Positions 22,175 through 33,270 of a stretch of DNA of 64,000 nucleotides are shown in pieces. The notes below the pieces were generated by a model that saw only the letters and a program-made list of their open reading frames with translations, searched no databases and was not told the DNA's origin. Source of the stretch: Gymnopilus junonius (taxonomy: Eukaryota > Basidiomycota > Agaricomycetes > Agaricales > Galerinaceae). Position 1 is the first letter of the stretch. Each line of letters begins with the position of its first letter. The stretch covers positions 29,715-93,714 of the forward strand of contig JADNYJ010000154.1 of the NCBI GenBank assembly GCA_015501075.1, given 5' to 3'. A program made the position numbers and the translations under genes.

Positions 22175-23910
22175 ATGTCTGCTGCCACTCTGCCCTCATA
22201 CGATGCGCCATCTGTTACCGATGATATCTCCAACTTGATGACCCACGCGCTCGGTGTGCAGGAGTCTCTGCGCAAGGCCCACCTCGTCATTGAGGACGTG
22301 GACAACGCCGCTGGAACTGACCTCTCTGCCCTGTTGACGTCGGTTGACAATGTAAGCGTTCTTTTTCCATATTGTTGACTTCAACGTCCTAATGATGATT
22401 TTTGGCTAGAAATACATCAAGTTGCTGAACCACTCTCGTGAATCAGCCAACAAGCTCAACTCCGTCATTCGAAGTAGGTTTTGTCGTCGTTGTGTGATTT
22501 TATACCTTTCGACCTTTCGACTTACAATTCACGATGCCCAGACTTTGTCGACGTCGTCATCCCTGTTGCTCAGAACAGCCAATACCCATTCGCCAAGCGT
22601 CTCGACCATGTTAAGAAGACTGCTCGCAAGGTACTTATTGTTCCACTTCATTTGTCAAATTTACCTCACTAACCACAATTCATTCACATTCATAGATCGC
22701 AGACGCTGCCAACGATAACTCTGCTCCGTTCAAGAGCGAAGTCGATGGAGTGAAGACCAGCCTCGTCACCCTCCGTGACCAAGTTGCCAAACTCAAAGGA
22801 CAGATCGCGACAGAATCTGCCAAGCATGTCGATCAATTGCAGCAGAGCATCGCCACGATCGTAGAAGCTGTCAAAGCGAAGTACGTGGCTTTACGTTACA
22901 TTCATCCTGCTAATCTTGACGTGCACACCCCCTCCCCCTTTCCTTAGCCCACCTCTGATGAAAAGATTGGGACAGACTGGAAAGGATGTCGTAAGTCCCA
23001 TTCATGAAATTTCCAGAGGGTCCTGTACACTGATCCTCTTTGTAGCTGAAAACGTTCAGGAAACCCACCACTACTATTAAACCCACTACGAAGCCTTCCG
23101 ATCCTGTTGAATCAGAATCAGCCCCTGAAACGCCGGCTGAGGCCAACGTGGGTTCATTTCTCTATTTGCAGCGTGAAGCAGGCCTTATCCTCAATTACTA
23201 CAGGGTATCGCTGGAAAAGGCACTGCTGGAAAAGACGCCACTGGAAAAGATACTGCCGCTGGTGCCCCTAAGCCTTTCAAGGTAAGCTTTGCTCTTCCTA
23301 GCCAAGTTCCTTCCGTCTCATTCTTCGTGCTCACTCTTATCACCAGTTCGGCGCCATCTTCGACGCTGTCTCCATCGTTGGAAAATTCTTTGAAAGTCAC
23401 GCTGCGCTCGAAAGTAAGCACTCTGACCCTTACACCTCAGCCCGACTTCCAGCTAATGTTCCCCACTACTCTAGAAACGCAGGCGGAGCTCGACGCGAAA
23501 TTAGAAGAACTCGCAGATTTGAAGAGGGCCGTCGACAAGAAGAACGCTCAACTCCAACAGGCTGGAAGGGAGACTTATGCGCTCGTCACAGAATTTGGTG
23601 GTCTGATTAGTAAAATCGGAAACTTTGATGCTATCTGGAGCAAGGTATGTGTCTTCTTGTTCAGAATTTATACGATCTTCTTACATATTCCCTTTTCTTC
23701 CCCTAAAGCTGAATGCTGATTCGGCCGCTCTCAACGATTACCTTGAAAGCAACAATGAGCCTGATGAAGAGGTACGTGGTGCTTCTGCAGCAGATTTTGT
23801 ATGGCTGACGTTGTTGTGATAAGGTTTTCATCGAGAAAGTCCAGGCGGAGGCCCCTGTTTATGTTAATATCAGACAGGCGCTTGATGATTACTGCCTACG
23901 CGTTCAGTAA
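22175..23910 (+). CDS. Helical protein B, divergent relative of protein A
   Basis: A plus-strand gene of about ten exons, starting MSAATLPSYDAPSVTDD and ending DDYCLRVQ. The segment DFVDVVIPVAQNSQYPFAKR parallels DLVDVLLPISENVNFETAKK in protein A, so the two are homologous. It carries long helices (SEVDGVKTSLVTLRDQVAKL), a Thr/Lys/Pro-rich linker (TTTIKPTTKPSD), a Gly-Lys repeat (GIAGKGTAGKDATGKD), an amphipathic segment FGAIFDAVSIVGKFF and a C-terminal coiled coil (LDAKLEELADLKRAV). A divergent A/B arrangement of two related helical proteins recalls two-component alpha pore-forming systems; that is inference. I see no secretion signal, and exon joins keep frame. Confidence 0.7.
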
Positions 23911-24824
23911 AGGCTTTGATGCTTGAACCCTTGGTCCTTTGATATCAATCTCTTTGTAAACGAATTTTGTTTTGGTCTTTTATATAATGAATCGTGATTT
24001 CGGCTGTAACACTGGCTTGAGTAAACACAATGCGCTTGTTATACAGTCATCAAGAAGTATCCTAAGTACCATAAACATGGCGCTTTGCACATGAGGAGGA
24101 TGGGCGTACGGCCAGCGCGAACGTCTACCGTCTACGGATTTCTGCGCCCAACTGTACAGTTTAACAAACGTCACGCACACGCATCACAAAGCAGCGTCGT
24201 GCGGGCTATCGTTCCGCTAGTCCGGACTTTGGACGTTGTTCCCGTCACCCTCGGGCATAGCTAGTCTGCTTTCCTGGTTTCTGGCCTTTCAGGATAGCAA
24301 TTATCCAGGATCTGCCCTGCGTCTTATCCCTTTCCTCAGACTTTCTGCCTGCTTTCCCTTGCTCGTGGTGTCTCTCGACGATGCCCTTGCCTTGGCATTT
24401 CTTGCCGTAGTGAATGTGCTACCCAACTTCAGCTACTAGGACTGGGGCAGACGACGTCGAAGCTTTGCTCCTGTTGTTCACAGGGTGTCGGTGAAGTTAA
24501 GGTTTGGTCTACCGCCGAAGGGGTGTGCAGAACGTTTTAAGTGGGAACACGCTATCTTCGTAAGTATTTTATCCTTTTAGCGACCTGCCATCCTCTCATT
24601 ACATGTATATGTATATGCGTAACCTTCCTGATTTCCTCCTAGGCCTCAATGCCGACTCTGAGGACGTGATGGAATAACAACGACAAGGATTTCGAGTTGT
24701 CGCACTTGTACGTCAATAAATTGTCGACTTGAATACACTGCATCTCTCTGAGCTTCTTTTTTTGTCCTTTTATGCAGGATAATCTTCATTCATGTGCAAG
24801 CTATCGCTGGAGTAGGTAAATCCA
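23911..24824. other. No recognised gene
   Basis: Intergenic sequence between the convergent ends of protein B and the truncated paralogue. An open frame at 24236-24439 shows no motif. Confidence 0.45.
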
Positions 24825-25897
24825 TCATTTCTTAACAGCTACAACTGCGGAAACGTATATATCTAGGGAAGCCATGAACTTATCATAAACCTCATTGACC
24901 AAATTAACCCTTTTCTCAAAGATCTACAAAAACCTCGTCAAATGCCCGCGAAACCCCCATACAAAAGGATCATGAAATAAACAAGGAAATCTACTCACCA
25001 GAACACCAACAGCAAATCTGAGGTCTTTCAAATGAGATTGCAGCATTTTCGCCTCGACCGTGAGCTAATACAAACGACAACATAGGTCAGCCCCCACCCC
25101 AAATACGTATCCGAAAAAAAATCAAAATCTCACAATGGGCCATACCCTCCCGACCACACTTAACCTATCCTCCAACGCATAAAACACCTTGCGAAGATTC
25201 TCCATCTCCCTCCACGCGTTCTCGAGGGTGGCGAAGTTCTCGTTGGCTGGGGCGCCCGCAGAGGCGTAGAGCGTGGTAGTTAGCTTTCCTTGGAAATTCT
25301 GTACGTTCTTCTCGATGCGGAGGAACAGGTTGCGGGATTTTTCGGCATCTTCTATGAAGTTGTCGAGGTCCTTGAGGGGTATTTGGTCGAGTGAGTAATT
25401 GGAATTCAGGCAAGTGTGGTTATAATAAATGGGGTGGGAAGAGCGTACTTTGATGTAATGGTCTACAGCTTTCTCTTTGAGGGCTTGTTGGAAGTTGACA
25501 TTGTGGGATATGGGTATGAGTACGTCGACAAGGTCTGGGAGGGACGAGATGTTAGCATGTAAGACGGAAATTATCTAGCATAAAACTTGAAGTTTGAATA
25601 AATGACGTACATCCCAACTCCCTTGCGAGATTATGAGCGGTGACCTGGGACTCCTGTATAAGGTCCGTGTACGCCTACCGTTTATCAGAACTCATATAAT
25701 ACGAGCAACTTTTACAGGTAAGCTTTGGATAAACCATTACTCACCTCATGAATCCCACTTACTTGCCTATGGGGATCATGCTGCCCCGGTCTGGTGTAAC
25801 GTGGCATCGGTGGAAAGGACCATGGGGCGTCTGCAGCTCTGCTATTGGTATGAGGTACATAGATCTTTTTCGGATCAAGGTACGCCGCACTCTTCAT
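24825..25897 (-). CDS. Paralogue of helical protein A lacking the hydrophobic segment
   Basis: Minus-strand exons match protein A in order. YTDLIQESQVTAHNLAREL corresponds to YTDLMHESQGTANKLKNKM. LVDVLIPISHNVNF, DNFIEDAEKSRNLFLRIEKN and LENAWREMENLRKVFYALED follow. The C-terminal exon has EVYDKFMASLDIYVSAVVA and ends VKK at 24825. One uninterrupted exon goes straight from the mid helix (FQGKLTTTLYASAGAPANEN) to the C-terminal coiled coil. The Gly/Ala membrane segment and much of the coiled coil of protein A are therefore absent, yet the frame is kept. The N-terminus near 25712-25897 (LDPKKIYVPH) is only weakly supported. It could be a decaying copy or a soluble variant that pairs with or antagonises A. 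Confidence 0.6.
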
Positions 25898-28414
25898 CTT
25901 TAAGCTGCCTATGTCCTAATGGTGGCTTTGCATACATCTCATAGGCCATCAACCTCCTTTTGCCGTGCTATCGACCGCATCACCATTCTCTATCCCTGGT
26001 CCGATCTGTGCTTGTCGTCCTCGATGATACTCCTCTTTTCAGCTCCTTGATACGGATGTGTCATTGCCCTTTTCCCCTCCGCCACACCGTCGTACTCGCG
26101 GCTTCATCGTCTGCTGGGTTGATTGCGCAGTCTCAAACATTTACGATTACGATGCTGAGATATTGTGTGGTGTACTTGTGGTAGGAATATTCTTCAGGGA
26201 TTTCTGGCCTTTTCAGTCGGTCTGAGCGAAGTTTGTTCAGTCGGGTAAGTGAATTTAAGTATTGTTCTTCTTTTCTTTCCTCTCTAGTAACCTCTTTTTT
26301 TCTTTAGCTCTGCGTACTTCGTATCCCTTTTTCGCATTCATTCTTGGCAGCCTTCATTGTCGGTTATGATACCCTCTCGTTCACGCTACGTACCGTCCTC
26401 ATCTCAGGCTACAGGCCTCACTGCTTATTTTTCTCTCTTCCGCTCTTCCAACGAAGTTCACCGCGTGCTCCTAAAGTTCCTGAGTCTTGATCATTTGGCT
26501 CTTCCTTCTTTTGCCTCCGGCGACGCCTTCGTCAACTTATTCCAAGCCACGTAGATACAATTTCCTAAATACTATCGACCTTGGACTTTTGGAACATGCT
26601 TGACGATAGTTATTAATGCTCTGTTGCGTGGTTTCTCTCTTGATAGTTGGTTGACAGGATCTCTTTTTTGTATGCGCTTCTCTTTATGTCGAGTTGCCGA
26701 CTCGATATCCCTGTATTATTGTTTGCGACCCCCGATGAATCAAAATTACTTGCTTCCTCTTTATTTCATTCATTGCCTACTCTCTTCCAACATCTATCTA
26801 CGGAAGGATTTTCATCACTCTCGCCTAATAAAGTCTCTTGTCCAGATTGCACGCGATCGATGTACTCTAGATTTGATCAAACTTGAAAGGGCTGAGACGA
26901 AAGTATTGGCTCGAGTGGGAGTCTCAAGACAGCGCGTTCCTAGCCTCAAACAGAAGAGTCCAAGCAAGAGAATGAGGTGAGAGAGAGATCGCGGAACATC
27001 TTTCTGTCGCCTTCCGAATGGAAATTTGAAAAGGTTTGGGCAGTTGAGAACAGTAAGTGGGAGAACTGCACAGAAACGGAGGGGTTGAGAGTTCCATAGT
27101 ACACGAGTCACACGAGGAAATTATGAGGCTCAAGTCTCGAGACTAGTGACCGCTTTGTAGTCGCGGTTCGCATCATGCATAGTTACATAGGGTAGGAGGT
27201 GCTCGAGAATAAGTCCTGTCTCCTTCCCAGCACACATTCGTCGTTTTTGCTCTTTCCACCTTTCCAGGCAGCATCTTGGAATGTCGGGAAGCAAAGAAGT
27301 AATCTGGCACTACAATCGAGACATGGTCGAATCATTCTTGATAATAAAAAAAGGGTATTAGAACAGTCGTGATAAAAATAAAGGCAGGCGACAACGAGAG
27401 AATACGGTACAACAGAGATCGACGTGGAGGTGATCGAAGAGTCGAGCACAAAGTTATTTATATTCTAAGAAGGCGTTCGTTTGCTCCAAACGGTAGACAA
27501 AGTCTGAGTTTAATAGAGAGCGTCGAAACGAGGGAATCAGGGACCATGGAAAGGTTCGCTGTTGCCTTCAGAATGCCAGTCACTATCTGGAAAGAATCAT
27601 GACGAGGGTAAATTCAGAGGGACAGAGGACGACGGGTTGAGGTGCGATACTTAGCACGCGAATACATAGCAAGGGAGGAAGCGTTCGGAATTGTCCGGTT
27701 AACTGTACAGCTGACGTCACACAGTTGCTCTCACCGTTCCGTTGGTCCAAGCCATTCCTGCCCATCCTTCTGGAAAATAAGTCCTTCTCCTCTGTCCTGG
27801 CGCTCACAATTCTGCGTGCAATGACTTTACGCGATTCTTCTTGGGTCCTTCTTCGACTTCACGCAATCTCTCTACCCCATGGAACATTGTTTGGTGGAGG
27901 GCGCGTCCTGCGGTATTCTGAGGAATAGGTGTCTGTGGGAGCGGTCGATTTAAGTGAGGCCGTTTGGGTATCTTCAGTGGAGACCATAACGGAACTTGAA
28001 AATAATATAGGTAACTGATATGTCTATGATCTCTCTAAATATGGCACAATTTGAGTAAGATTTGGGCTCGGAATTCTCATTTGTCCCAAGTAACGTCAGT
28101 ATACTGTATACGATTTCCGTAGTCCCGTGTGGTATATATGAATCGGTTGATTTCCGATATTTTTTCGTTATTTTTTCAAGGCCTACGTCCTTGGTCTTCC
28201 CTGAGCCTACACTCAGTTGAAAGAAACTGTGGATACTTCGATTTATCAACCAAACCTTATTTGGCGTTTGAAGCATTATTTCGTCAAGTCATTACATAAA
28301 TCCGTCCAAAAAAAAAAACAAAATTATGGTACGTCGTTAAATAGAAGAGAGGGCATCACATCATCAAGGGGTATCAGTGAGGGTATACGAGTAATTCCCG
28401 TTCCACCCAAGTCC
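25898..28414. other. No recognised gene
   Basis: A 2.5-kb stretch with many short open frames on both strands, none with a motif or splice-linked chain I can support. Pyrimidine-rich plus-strand segments (26000-26900) create long but unconvincing frames. Confidence 0.45.
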
Positions 28415-31085
28415 TTACTCGGCTTTTTGCCTGGAGAACTATTGAATATGAAATAATGGTGAGCCAAGAAGTCGCATAGGGGATAAGGGAGGTACGCACA
28501 ACATTGACGACAGTCCCATCTTCCAGAACCACCTTACTAGGTACCAACTCGTAGCCGAATATCTTTGGCAAGACGACACGCCATACGGCCCAGTATAAGA
28601 ATCCAGTCACCATGATGGCAATTCCGACTAAGCAATATCTATACGCCGAGGTGGTATGAGGAAAGATTTAATCACCAGGAAAGAAGAAGATGTGCGTACA
28701 GATAATATGGGAGAGGGGGTGTATCTCCGACCTTATTGGCCGGTTTTAAGAATGGTGCGACAAGGACTGTGGAAAGGTGGGGGTTTAGTGCAGCCCACAT
28801 ACATAGCGCAAGAAGGTGGACATACGGAAGACTGCTGCTGCCAAGAAGAAGAGGGCGAATGGGAGCCAGACTGCAAATCTTATTAGATTTGTAGTTCGAA
28901 TGAATAAATAAAAGCAACTGCACCTTTGAAAGGACGGTGCGCATTAGGCTTCTTCCATCGGAGCCAGAAAAGTCCCTGAGAATATTATTGTATTGAATAA
29001 GCCGTCCTTGAGGGCCCAGAACGGTAATCAACTTACCAAGATGATGAACAAGTTGATGATTTGTCCCGGATATCCTTCAACGTCCAAGATGAAAGGGTAG
29101 GCGACAGCGGGAGGAGGCGCAATGATGATGATGACCTGTCGAAAAGATGGGTGAGATTGGCATAAGGTAGCGGCAAGATAAAGGATCGATCATACGGATG
29201 GGATAAGATGGACGATCAATCCAGGAAGAGGAGATTTTCCTGTTGGCCAGTTGGATGCCCAAAACTTGTTTCCGAACGGCAGTGGTATTCCTTCTTTCGC
29301 AAGCTCTAGAGCAGGGTTTAGGTTTGATGAGTACAAGAGGCGAATCAAGTGGAGAAATGGATCACGAACCTTGGTTAACTCGAGATTGCGCGTAAGTCTG
29401 TTGAAACCGTCATCATTTGCGCGGTCTTCTTGGCAGAAAATGCTACTCACTACAGTGATCACGTTTCCGAGAGCGCTGAAGAACACGGATAGTGAGCATG
29501 AAAAGAGATCCATCCGAGCTCCGCGTAACGCACCTCAGAGCAACAAATACCGTCAGAGCTTTTTGAGCCTCCGCTCCGAAGACCTTTCCAAAGAAGAGAG
29601 ACGCTACGGTCACGCCTGAATGACGAATTTCAGTTGTTGTAGCGGCGCTGGAATAGTAGACGGTGCATAGTCAGCGACAACGATATAGAGATGAAAAGAG
29701 GGAAGAACACCCACGAGAAATATGCAACATTGGCTAACAAATAGAGCACAGCGCAGATTCCGAGGCCGAGTGGACCAGCGATTTTGAGAGTGCGAACGGG
29801 ATCTTTGACATCGTTCAGGACGAGGTTGACGTTTGACCACCCAGCGTAGGCATTGAGGACTTTGAACGTGGCAGTGGCGTACTTCAGAGGAGGGAAGTGT
29901 ATGTCAGTCAGAAGAGGTTGGCACGAAGTAGGTGAAGGAGCTTACGTCGTTGCTGCTGTGAGAACTTCCTGCAAAGGCATTGTGGAAGTTGGCGTGAGGG
30001 TTTTTGATGTGCGTTTTACCAGACAGCACAACCCAACCTGGGAAAAACAAGATAGTTAAGGAGGAGCCTCTGCAACAAGAGGTTGGAAGACTCACCCGTG
30101 ATGACGATGAAGAGGAGAATGATAATCTTGAAGACGCTCAGAGCCTGCGAGATGGAGTTAACGGCCGAGCCTTGGCAGCGTAACAAGTCAACATTCTTAC
30201 GTTCATCAGAGCAACTCCGATCCTAGGCGTTAGTCCATGGAGGATGGTGACGAAAAAGATAACTAGATGTGCTGATCAATACACTGCATCTTTGGAAATG
30301 CAGACAGCGCACCTCCTAAACCAATACCTCGTACAACCCATCTGTCCGCCACATGTCCAGCTGAAACCAAGATGCTACAAAATGAAAGGGACCATCAGTA
30401 ACAAGCGAAAGACGCCATATTGCGCCAATGGATCATACTTTTGAGCAAAGACCTAAAACAGCGAAAATTGGCAAATTCAAAATCAAATCGTCAGGGACCA
30501 TCAAAACAGCGTTGTTTAACTGAGATTAGCGCTCACAAGACAGCCTGAAGCAGTGAAGCCCAGCAGGATGGCGTTTGTAGCAAAGATGACGGTGGCCAGG
30601 AATTTGGGCTTTTGGTATACGGCTTCAAGATAGACCTTCTCGCCACCGGACCGCGGAAACATGGTGCCGTATTCCAGCCACACAAACAGCCCGCAGAATG
30701 ATAAGACGAAGCCAAGAACCCAGAGCATGAGAGAAGCTCCCACCGACCCCACAGATGATAAGATAGACGATGGGGTCGAGAAAATTCCTGTGCCAATGAT
30801 ACGGCCAACGCTGGAGCCGTATTCAGTAAAAGGAGTCCATGATAAGCGTGGTAATGGAACACTCACATCAACATCGTGCAGCTGAACACGCCTAGATGTC
30901 GACCCATTCCTCCTGCAGTATCTGAAGTCGTTCAAACATCGTGAGGCGATCTACGATGAGAAGACCAAAGGCTTACCCTCCTCGAACGTCAACTCTCCAG
31001 GATTTACTTCATCCTTGGATTGCGTTTCCGAAACAGAAACGCTAACGTCTTCGGGCTTGTCAGCGTATTGAGCCTTCTCGGACAT
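28415..31085 (-). CDS. Amino acid permease, methionine permease (MUP1-like) type
   Basis: APC-superfamily amino acid transporter with about 12 predicted membrane segments, expected in the plasma membrane. The acidic N-terminus (MSEKAQYADKPEDVS) leads to MGRHLGVFSC and then VGRIIGTGIFSTPSSIL, the unwound first-helix substrate motif of LAT/MUP-type permeases. WLEYGTMFPRSGGEKVYLEA, YAGWSNVNLVLNDVKDPVRT and the proline-rich loop IIIIAPPPAVAYP follow. The C-terminus ends NVFSRQKAE at 28415. Exon 1 is 30977-31085, exon 2 is 30867-30921 and exon 3 is 30537-30810. Later exons run to 28415 through short GT-AG introns. No break is apparent. High-affinity methionine uptake is the best guess, but substrate cannot be read from sequence. 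Confidence 0.9.
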
Positions 31086-32410
31086 CGTTTCTGCAAACGT
31101 CGAGGTCGCACGAGTAGGAGGTGGTTGAACACCGACTTGACATCTGCTGAATAACTTTATAGGCCATAGAAGAACTTCGCAATACCGGACCCCGATTGCG
31201 AAGCCTCGAGAGCCGTTCATAACTCCATGAGCTCCATGAGCTTCGTCTATTTTTAACGATTACTGTTAGCGAACTGCGTGGCGAACGCCAACTGATAAGG
31301 GGGAGCCAGAAAGGGACTGAACTCGCAATTCAAGAGTAATGCAGAAAATATGGTCGCAAAAAGGTTGAGGTATGGCCTATCTAAGAGCAAGATTGCGCGG
31401 CGCGAGTGAAGGTAGGATTTTCTCCCATTATACCACTGCGACTAAGACGGTCAGCCGATAATGTTTGAGGTCAACATGTGAATGGGCAGTGAAGTCCTTA
31501 CATTGGCTTGAGCAGGACAACTGAAAGTTACTTTCGTTCCAATTTTAGCTCGAATGATACCGAGAAGACCGCAGGCTTAGAGGAATTCAAAGGAAAGCTG
31601 GAAGTATGTACGTGCTGCAAACGTGCTGTCGGAATGGGACTTGGTGGTTCGGAAAGACACAGCCACAGCCGCCGTTAAACTTAGAACGACCACGTGACAA
31701 AAACACGAGTGCCACCTCGATTGCCGCCGGTGTTGTTCGGCGTTCCAACTTCAACTTCACTGTCAGGTTCATCCTCCACACCAGGACCGTATAGATTTTT
31801 CTGACCATATTATCAGCGTTGCCAGCTTACAGTGTTATTCAAACTCCACCCAGTAACTCGCTGATATGGTCTTGCAAGAGTTCAAGAACGTTATTGAAAT
31901 TATTGAAGTAACGACTATTGTCTCTTTTTTTTCCGCTGGCCGCAACCATGTCAAATTAAACCGATAATATATCAGTAGATTGATGAATCGGTATAGATTT
32001 TTACCATGTATGACTTGGTCGGCTCCAACATGTTGGCCCTCAGGCTCCCCTTTCCTGGCATGTGCGTATTGACATTAGGCCCATTTCCTCCGTTGTTTAT
32101 TTGACATTTTTATAGATCTCTCGCGATCTTAATCATTGTACTCGAAATGAGAAGGAAAAATACTTGATTCTTCTCGCCAAAATTCTCTCCCAGGCCGCTG
32201 GGCCACATAGGAAGAACAACCATACCTCTGACCCCTTGGCCCCTGTTCATTTCAATGACGACTGCAGAATGATTCGAGAAGTCTCATTGTTCACCAGCAT
32301 CCCCCGAAATACTTAAAAGGAGTCCACAGTCTAGGGCAGTGACTCCATCTCCTTTTTCCTTCCTTTCCACTTGATCCATCGAATATCCCTCATTATCTGC
32401 ATCCGTAAAG
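31086..32410. other. Intergenic region; no supported gene
   Basis: Probable divergent promoters of the permease and the Pro-rich protein. A stretch at 31330-31450 has loose similarity to Pol III A and B boxes on the minus strand but cannot be folded into a tRNA. Confidence 0.45.
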
Positions 32411-33270
32411 ATGGAATATCAGAGCTCTGCATTCATTGTAAGTCGTCGCTCTTCATTTACTTCCTCTTCTTCTCTTCCATACATTTTTACGTTTGTACGT
32501 CTACTGACCTCCAACACCAGGAGAAAGTATATGTGCACGCTGATGGCCGTAAATATTCGGTCAAGGTGCTTCCCCCGAAGGGTTATACCCCACCTTCTCC
32601 GTATCCTCAAAACGTTCCACCTACTCCATCTTCCTACGCGCAGTACCCTTCATATCCTTCATCCCCTCAATATCCACAAGTCCGAAATGTCATGCCACCT
32701 CCTGCGGAGGAACACCGTTCGCACCGCTCTCACCGCCCCAGACGCGGATCAAGTAAAGCTTGGTCCTTGCTAGACGGTTTTCCACCTATGACTCCGACCC
32801 CGACCAGCGCAGGCCGCTACCGTAATCCCGAATCTCCAAGGAAGCTCAGGCGCTCTCGTACATCCCACCAGCACTACTCCCAACCCAACATTGTGTACGT
32901 CCCCGTTGGATGGGACGTTCAACCCTCCGCAGTCCAACCCGTTATTCAGCAGCCATCGAAGAAGCCCCGCTCCAAGCCCCGCTCGAAGAGCGTTCCTGGC
33001 ATGAAGTCCAACCAGAAGGAGAACGCATCTTGGTACCGACCCAAACGCCCAGAGAACGAGAACGCGTTGATCGTCGATGTCTCGGTGCCACTGGCGATGG
33101 GCAGGAGGAAGCAGGTCGAGCGGGATGATTTCACGCGACATGATCGTACTGGTGGGTCTTCTGGTCATCGTTATGCCACGGATGCGCATGCGTATGAGAA
33201 GGGGCCTGTGGGGACGATGAAGGATTGGCTGACGAGGAATTGGCTTTCGAGGCTTTTGAACGATCTTTGA
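32411..33270 (+). CDS. Pro/Ser/Arg-rich disordered protein
   Basis: Two exons (32411-32437 and 32521-33270) join through an 83-nt GT-AG intron after MEYQSSAFI. The start was chosen because it gives a clean in-frame splice into EKVYVHADGRKYSVKVLPPK. The protein is about 258 aa, rich in Pro, Tyr, Ser and Arg (for example SYAQYPSYPSSPQYP), with basic clusters KKPRSKPRSKS. It ends with a more ordered C-terminus GTMKDWLTRNWLSRLLNDL. No known domain is recognised. The short tail looks amphipathic and could be a binding helix. Composition suggests a mostly disordered nuclear or cytosolic protein, with function unknown. Confidence 0.75.

Noticed and set aside
31330..31450. tRNA-like boxes on the minus strand (CGCAGTGGTATAATGGGAG ... 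GAGTTCAGTCCC)
   Set aside because: The T-stem and acceptor do not pair and the spacing is about 115 nt; at best a relic or chance match.
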